From positions 1 to 9,157 of the forward strand of contig BNWE01000046.1 of the NCBI GenBank assembly GCA_025998595.1: a stretch of 9,157 bases of DNA. The letters run 5' to 3'. Position 1 is the first letter of the stretch; every line of letters starts with the position of its first letter. Source of the stretch: Alphaproteobacteria bacterium. GTDB lineage: Bacteria > Pseudomonadota > Alphaproteobacteria > UBA3830. Of this stretch, positions 5,942 through 9,157 are shown piece after piece. The position numbers were made by a program, and so were the translations under genes. Below the pieces are notes generated by a model that saw nothing but the letters and a program-made list of their open reading frames with translations, had not been told where the DNA came from and searched no databases.

Positions 5942-6985
5942 ATGACATATACTACGTTACGTTACTTGATTGTTCTTGGATTACTGTTTAATGCTTTAGC
6001 AGATGTGAGTGGCTCAGAAGAGGCGGATGTGCCCAACCAACAAGCTGAAGATAGATCGCCGTCGCCTCCTTTTGGCCCTAATCCTCATATTGGTGTTTAT
6101 AATCAGCCAAACCCAGCGCCAATACTCCAAGCGAATTCTCCATATCTTGCACCGCCACCACAGCAAGTATGGAGTTCATCTTCTCAAACGCCACCAAATT
6201 CTCCGAATTTCCGCACACTAGCTCCCACGGTTTTTTCACCGAGGCCGATTCATCCGTCAGCTGAGTCGGAGGATGATCATCAATTGAATCCGCCTTCACC
6301 TAATCCTCGTGCTTTGCAGACAACAGATATGGATGATACCCAGGAACGTTTTGCTCCGCCTCCATCCTTCGATTCGATGCCAACTCCAGAACAATTTAGC
6401 AGCTTGCCAGATTTCCCAAGATTTGATATGCCGCCTGTAGCACCGCAATTCGTTGAAGATCCTGTAACACTGGAAAAACGCAGAAAAGCGCAGGAAGAAT
6501 ACAGAAAAGCGCAGGAAGAATATAACCTTCAATGCAGAAAAGCGCTGGAAAAACACGGCCTTCAATGGAGTGAAGAACCGGATAGAACTTCTTCGCCGCT
6601 ATTTTGGCGAGTATCGTGGGGTAGGTCGCCTTACGTAGAACCTGAGTGGAAAAGCAGTGAACATATGCAGGAAATAAGAGCTATAGAAGGCCAAATTCTA
6701 AACTCTCTTGATGATGGTAAAATAGACATAGGTAGCAAAACTGACATGAGACTGCATACGCCATTGATGTGTTATCTTGGTGATGTTTTTTGGAATACCT
6801 ATGTTCAATCTATATCAAATGGAAAAAGTCGAGCTGAAGCTATAGATAGTTTCATTGGACGCGAAGATGATAATGTAGCTGTTGCCATTACAGATAATGT
6901 AGCTGTTGCCATTACAAATGATAGCAAGTTCCTCGATGAAGTGGACAAACAGATTGCAGAGAAAAAAGCAACGCCGTCGTCTTAG
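5942..6985 (+). CDS. Array gene 2: secreted proline-rich protein with shared C-terminal domain
   Basis: The 347-residue protein has the same signal peptide (cleavage probably after DVSG, residue 24). Residues 25-175 form a proline/serine-rich linker starting SPSPPFGPNPHIGVYNQPN (39-57), containing one copy of the LAPPPQQVWSSSSQTPP unit (69-96) and PSFDSMPTPEQFSSLPDFP. Residues 176-205 are charged repeats (RRKAQEEY twice, then CRKALEKH), probably helical. Residues about 199-347 match the C-terminal domain of array gene 1: YVEPEWKSSEHM, DVFWNTYVQSISNGKSR, SKFLDEVDKQIA, ending TPSS. An 8-residue unit, DNVAVAIT, is duplicated exactly in tandem at 310-325. I do not recognise the family and see no catalytic motif. 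An exported, possibly surface or host-directed protein is inference from the signal peptide and rapid repeat change. Confidence 0.85.
   Translation: MTYTTLRYLIVLGLLFNALADVSGSEEADVPNQQAEDRSPSPPFGPNPHIGVYNQPNPAPILQANSPYLAPPPQQVWSSSSQTPPNSPNFRTLAPTVFSPRPIHPSAESEDDHQLNPPSPNPRALQTTDMDDTQERFAPPPSFDSMPTPEQFSSLPDFPRFDMPPVAPQFVEDPVTLEKRRKAQEEYRKAQEEYNLQCRKALEKHGLQWSEEPDRTSSPLFWRVSWGRSPYVEPEWKSSEHMQEIRAIEGQILNSLDDGKIDIGSKTDMRLHTPLMCYLGDVFWNTYVQSISNGKSRAEAIDSFIGREDDNVAVAITDNVAVAITNDSKFLDEVDKQIAEKKATPSS
6482..6523 (+). repeat. 21-bp tandem duplication in array gene 2
   Basis: A 21-bp unit (6482-6502) is repeated at 6503-6523 with one base changed at the end, and a diverged third copy lies at 6536-6556. 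It encodes RKAQEEY repeats, a charged helix or short coiled coil. The two adjacent copies must be recent. Confidence 0.9.
6869..6916 (+). repeat. 24-bp exact tandem duplication in array gene 2
   Basis: The 24 bases at 6869-6892 are repeated exactly at 6893-6916 and encode DNVAVAIT twice. Array gene 1 has one copy at the equivalent place (NVAVAITEDSKF). It lies in frame inside the conserved C-terminal domain. Confidence 0.95.
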
Positions 6986-7010
6986 GTATTGCTTACAAAG
7001 TAGGCTTCTG

Positions 7011-7129
7011 CGAGAATTTCCACGGCAAACAAGTTGCGACATTGCCTTAATAATCCTCGAATAGCTCATCAGTTCCAATGGCGCCGTATTTGCGGCGCCA
7101 AACTCTTCCTAGGCAATCAATCGTGATTG
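7011..7129 (+). repeat. 3' module of array gene 2 (stacked inverted repeats)
   Basis: Three inverted repeats follow the gene. The outer stem CGAGAATT (7011-7018) pairs with AATCCTCG (7052-7059) apart from one mismatch and encloses GGCAA (7024-7028) with TTGCC (7042-7046). Next is a strong GC stem TGGCGCCG (7079-7086) with CGGCGCCA (7093-7100). Last is CAATCA (7114-7119) with TGATTG (7124-7129). The GC stem is the most stable hairpin in the window but lacks a T tail. It may end or protect the mRNA. Confidence 0.65.
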
Positions 7130-7233
7130 AAACCCCTGCTCCGAAAAATCGTTCGATATACACAGGTAGAAAAATGCAATATTTTAAAAAACATTCAAAT
7201 TTTTGTTTTTTTAACAAAAAATTAACAAAATAG

Positions 7234-7242
7234 TGATATGAT
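7234..7242 (+). promoter_or_regulatory. Extended -10 promoter of array gene 3
   Basis: TGATATGAT (7234-7242) sits in leader cassette copy 3, behind a T-run/A-run tract (T7-AAC-A6). AGGAG at 7261-7265 precedes the ATG by 6 bp. The cassette differs from copies 1 and 2 at a few bases upstream of the leader. Confidence 0.55.
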
Positions 7243-7271
7243 ATTCTGGTAGTAAACAATAGGAGATAAAT

Positions 7272-8675
7272 ATGACATATACTACGTTACGTTACTTGAT
7301 TGTTCTTGGATTACTGTTTAATGCTTTAGTAGATGTGAATTGCTCAGAAGAGGCGGATGCGCCCCGCAAACAAGCTGAAGGTAGATCGCCATTGCCTCCT
7401 TTTGGCCCTAATCCTCATATTGGTGTTTATAATCAGCCAAACCCAGCGCCAATACTCCAAGCGAATTCTCCATATCTTGCACCGCCACCGCAGCAAGTAG
7501 GAAGTTCATCTTCTCAAACGCCACCAGTTTCTCCGAAATTCAGCACGCTAGCTTCTCCTCTTGCACCGCCACCGCAGCAAGTAGGAAGTTCATCTTCTCA
7601 AACGCCACCAGTTTCTCCGAAATTCAGCACGCTAGCTTCTCCTCTTGCACCGCCACTGCAGCAAGTAGGAAGTTCATCTTCTCAAACGCCACCAGTTTCT
7701 CCGAAATTCAGCACGCTAGCTTCTCCTCTTGCATCGTCACCACAGCAAGTAGGAAGTTCATCTTCTCAAACGCCATCAGTTTCTCCGAAATTCAGCACGC
7801 TAGCTTCTTCGGTTTTTTTACCGAGGCCGATTCATCCGTCAGCTGAGTCGGAGTATGATCGTCAATTGAATTCGCCCTCGCCTCCTTTTGGGCTCGCTAC
7901 GGATCATATATCTGTACATAATGGATCTGCTGAAACGCTTCATGTGCCTGTTATATATAAGGAATATGCTGAAGAAGCCTTGCAGGAGATGAGCTGTACC
8001 GTCAATATGCAAGAAGCAACAAAAAAAGCCACCATTTTGAAGGAAAAAATTTTAGGCTTTCTTAAAGGATGTGCAACTAAGCCTGGTACGATAGACTTAA
8101 GTAAAAATAATGTGGATATGGATATTCGCAGTTTTATTGCTCATTATTGTTTTCCTAGATTCAACGGAATAGATCGAGAAAAAGCGAAAAAAAGGTATTT
8201 TTTCTACAATTGCGATCATTTTTCACCATACCTATTTATTGCTCTGCAAGGATTTGTTGATCGGCAAGGACTAAAAAAATTCGCTGCCATAGCGTTGCTC
8301 ATAGGAAATGACAGTAGTTTTTTGGAGGCAGTGGATCAACAAATTGATAGAATAAAAGGTGAATTGCTATCTAAAAAGGAATCTTTTTTTAAGACACTTG
8401 CTGATGCACGCTCCGCTGTTTGTCAATATACGACCGAAAAAAAGCTCAACCTAGACCATGTTAAGCATCAGAATTACAGTCGTAGTTTTGATAATCTTCC
8501 TCCTCTTTATGATAATGAAATTAAGGAGGTCACAGGGATTTTGGAACGGAGAGGCCTTCTAAAAAAAGACGAATATGGATCAGCCATCTGTAATATGGCC
8601 TCAGAACATTTTGGGAGATATAGCACAGAAGTGTCGATTTTTGAGATTTTTTTCCTATCACGTTATGGCATCTGA
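7272..8675 (+). CDS. Array gene 3: long secreted repeat protein with a divergent C-terminus
   Basis: The 467-residue protein has the family signal peptide, but the residue before the usual cleavage point is Cys instead of Gly (DVNC, residue 24). Residues 25-68 nearly match array gene 2. Residues 69-180 are four 28-residue repeats (LAPPPQQVGSSSSQTPPV and the following ten residues). Residues 181-200 again match gene 2 (RPIHPSAESE). At 201-218, SPSPPFGLATDHISVHNGS resembles a second start of the linker (compare 39-56), as if another family member had been joined on. Residues about 250-363 are a distant version of the shared domain (KEKILGFL, then NDSSFLEAVDQQI at 346-358). The last 100 residues have no counterpart in genes 1 and 2. 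No enzyme motif or known family is recognised. Confidence 0.85.
   Translation: MTYTTLRYLIVLGLLFNALVDVNCSEEADAPRKQAEGRSPLPPFGPNPHIGVYNQPNPAPILQANSPYLAPPPQQVGSSSSQTPPVSPKFSTLASPLAPPPQQVGSSSSQTPPVSPKFSTLASPLAPPLQQVGSSSSQTPPVSPKFSTLASPLASSPQQVGSSSSQTPSVSPKFSTLASSVFLPRPIHPSAESEYDRQLNSPSPPFGLATDHISVHNGSAETLHVPVIYKEYAEEALQEMSCTVNMQEATKKATILKEKILGFLKGCATKPGTIDLSKNNVDMDIRSFIAHYCFPRFNGIDREKAKKRYFFYNCDHFSPYLFIALQGFVDRQGLKKFAAIALLIGNDSSFLEAVDQQIDRIKGELLSKKESFFKTLADARSAVCQYTTEKKLNLDHVKHQNYSRSFDNLPPLYDNEIKEVTGILERRGLLKKDEYGSAICNMASEHFGRYSTEVSIFEIFFLSRYGI
7476..7811 (+). repeat. Four tandem 84-bp units in array gene 3
   Basis: Units begin at 7476, 7560, 7644 and 7728, each exactly 84 bp (28 codons), so the frame is kept. 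The first three are almost identical. The fourth has several changes (SSPQQ instead of PPPQQ, PSVS instead of PPVS). Array gene 2 has a single, more diverged unit at 6146-6229. The layout is that of a variable-number tandem repeat in a Pro/Ser-rich exported segment. Confidence 0.95.
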
Positions 8676-8701
8676 TTTTTTGCAGAATCCAATGGAGTAT
8701 T

Positions 8702-8818
8702 CGAGGACTTTTCCGGCAAACAAGTTACGACATTGCCACAAGAATCCTCGATAGCTTACAAGTTCAAGTGGCGCCGTACCTACGGCGTCAAGTTCTTCCC
8801 AGGCAATCAATTATGATT
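8702..8818 (+). repeat. 3' module of array gene 3 (stacked inverted repeats)
   Basis: CGAGGA (8702-8707) pairs with TCCTCG (8745-8750) around GGCAA (8715-8719) and TTGCC (8733-8737). TGGCGCCGT (8769-8777) pairs with ACGGCGTCA (8782-8790) through one G-T pair. AATCA (8805-8809) pairs with TGATT (8814-8818). The order and spacing match the module after array gene 2. Sequence before 8700 does not match the other copies, so homology begins at this module. Confidence 0.6.
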
Positions 8819-8858
8819 AAAAATCCTGCTCCGAAAAATCGTTCGATATACACGATAG

Positions 8859-8901
8859 AAAAATGCAATATTTAAAAATATTCAAATTTTTGCGTTTTTT
8901 T
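8859..8901 (+). other. AT-rich hairpin with T run before the gene 4 promoter
   Basis: AAAAAT (8859-8864) pairs with ATTTTT (8886-8891) around AATATT (8867-8872) and AATATT (8877-8882), followed by T7 at 8895-8901. It could be a weak terminator insulating array units, or simply an A/T tract that helps promoter binding. Less perfect versions lie before genes 2 and 3. Confidence 0.35.
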
Positions 8902-8922
8902 AACAAAAAATTAACCAAACGA

Positions 8923-8931
8923 TGGTATGAT
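8923..8931 (+). promoter_or_regulatory. Extended -10 promoter of array gene 4
   Basis: TGGTATGAT (8923-8931) keeps both the TG extension and TATGAT although neighbouring bases have changed, which suggests that this element is under selection. AGGAG at 8950-8954 precedes the ATG. Confidence 0.5.
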
Positions 8932-8960
8932 ATTTTTGTGGTAAATAATAGGAGATAAAT

Positions 8961-9157
8961 ATGACATATACTACGTTACGTTATTTGATTGTTCTTGGGT
9001 TACTATTGCAAGCTTTGCCGGATGTAAATGGCTCAGAAGAGGCGAATGGAGCTGGCTCATCAGATGGTGGCTCAAGTTCACAGACACATTTTGTTCCATC
9101 GAAAGTCAGTTCAGTGCCTCAGAGCACGCGGTCTCTCCCTTCATCCTTCGATTCGAT
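8961..9157 (+). CDS. Array gene 4: secreted protein of the same family (5' part only)
   Basis: The window edge cuts this gene after 65 codons. It starts with the same signal peptide (MTYTTLRYLIVLGLL, then LQALPDVNGSEE). It continues with a Gly/Ser linker (NGAGSSDGGSSSQTHFVP) unlike those of genes 1-3, ending SLPSSFDS. The last 16 bases are identical to bases 6363-6378 of array gene 2 (PSFDSMP), suggesting that the gene rejoins the gene 2 type linker. The signal peptide probably cleaves after VNG at residue 24. It shows the array continues past this window. Confidence 0.85.
   Translation, partial: MTYTTLRYLIVLGLLLQALPDVNGSEEANGAGSSDGGSSSQTHFVPSKVSSVPQSTRSLPSSFDS

Noticed and set aside
7329..7346. 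Lipoprotein signal in array gene 3 because of Cys24
   Set aside because: The residues before the Cys (VDVN) do not fit a lipobox, and the sister genes have Gly at the same place.
7476..7811. CRISPR array
   Set aside because: The 84-bp repeats are directly adjacent, in frame and coding, with no spacers.

Overview
The window looks like chromosome of an alphaproteobacterium with an outer membrane containing lipid A, quite possibly a host-associated (symbiont-like) lineage. The alphaproteobacterial call rests on a 61-residue single-span SecE, an S9 protein with an N-terminal extension, and the sequence style of L13, S9 and the SuhB-like phosphatase. The host-associated call is inference: it rests on a secreted MORN-repeat protein and an array of fast-changing secreted proteins. 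No genus can be named from the sequence alone.

Layout. Bases 1-117 are the tail of an unrecognised gene. Bases 216-2905 are a forward housekeeping block: tRNA-Trp, secE, nusG, then rplM, rpsI and a suhB-type inositol phosphatase. The usual rplK-rplA-rplJ-rplL-rpoB continuation after nusG is absent. A hairpin at the end of nusG, whose right arm carries the -35 box of a strong promoter, separates nusG from rplM-rpsI. Bases 3016-3795 encode a secreted or membrane-anchored MORN-repeat protein. lpxC (lipid A synthesis) lies convergently on the minus strand at 3926-4792 with its own near-consensus promoter.

From about 4890 to the right edge is the accessory and most interesting part: four tandem forward genes (the fourth cut by the window edge). 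Each starts with an almost identical cassette: AT-rich tract, extended -10 promoter, short leader, AGGAG site and signal peptide MTYTTLRYLIVLGLL. Behind the signal peptide the bodies diverge. They have proline/serine-rich linkers that expand and contract by in-frame repeats (four 84-bp units in gene 3, one in gene 2), short charged repeats, and a helical C-terminal domain shared by genes 1 and 2 and only distantly seen in gene 3. The three complete intergenic regions between them also share a stack of inverted repeats, so the duplicated unit is promoter + gene + 3' region. I recognise no known family for these proteins; secretion and diversification are what the sequence shows, while a role at a host interface is a guess.

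How the parts fit: the left half supplies protein export (SecE), transcription elongation (NusG), ribosomal proteins and tRNA-Trp. The right half encodes products that would use the Sec pathway. Every base stretch without a gene is shorter than 300 bp; each holds promoters, hairpins or duplicated 3' modules as listed.
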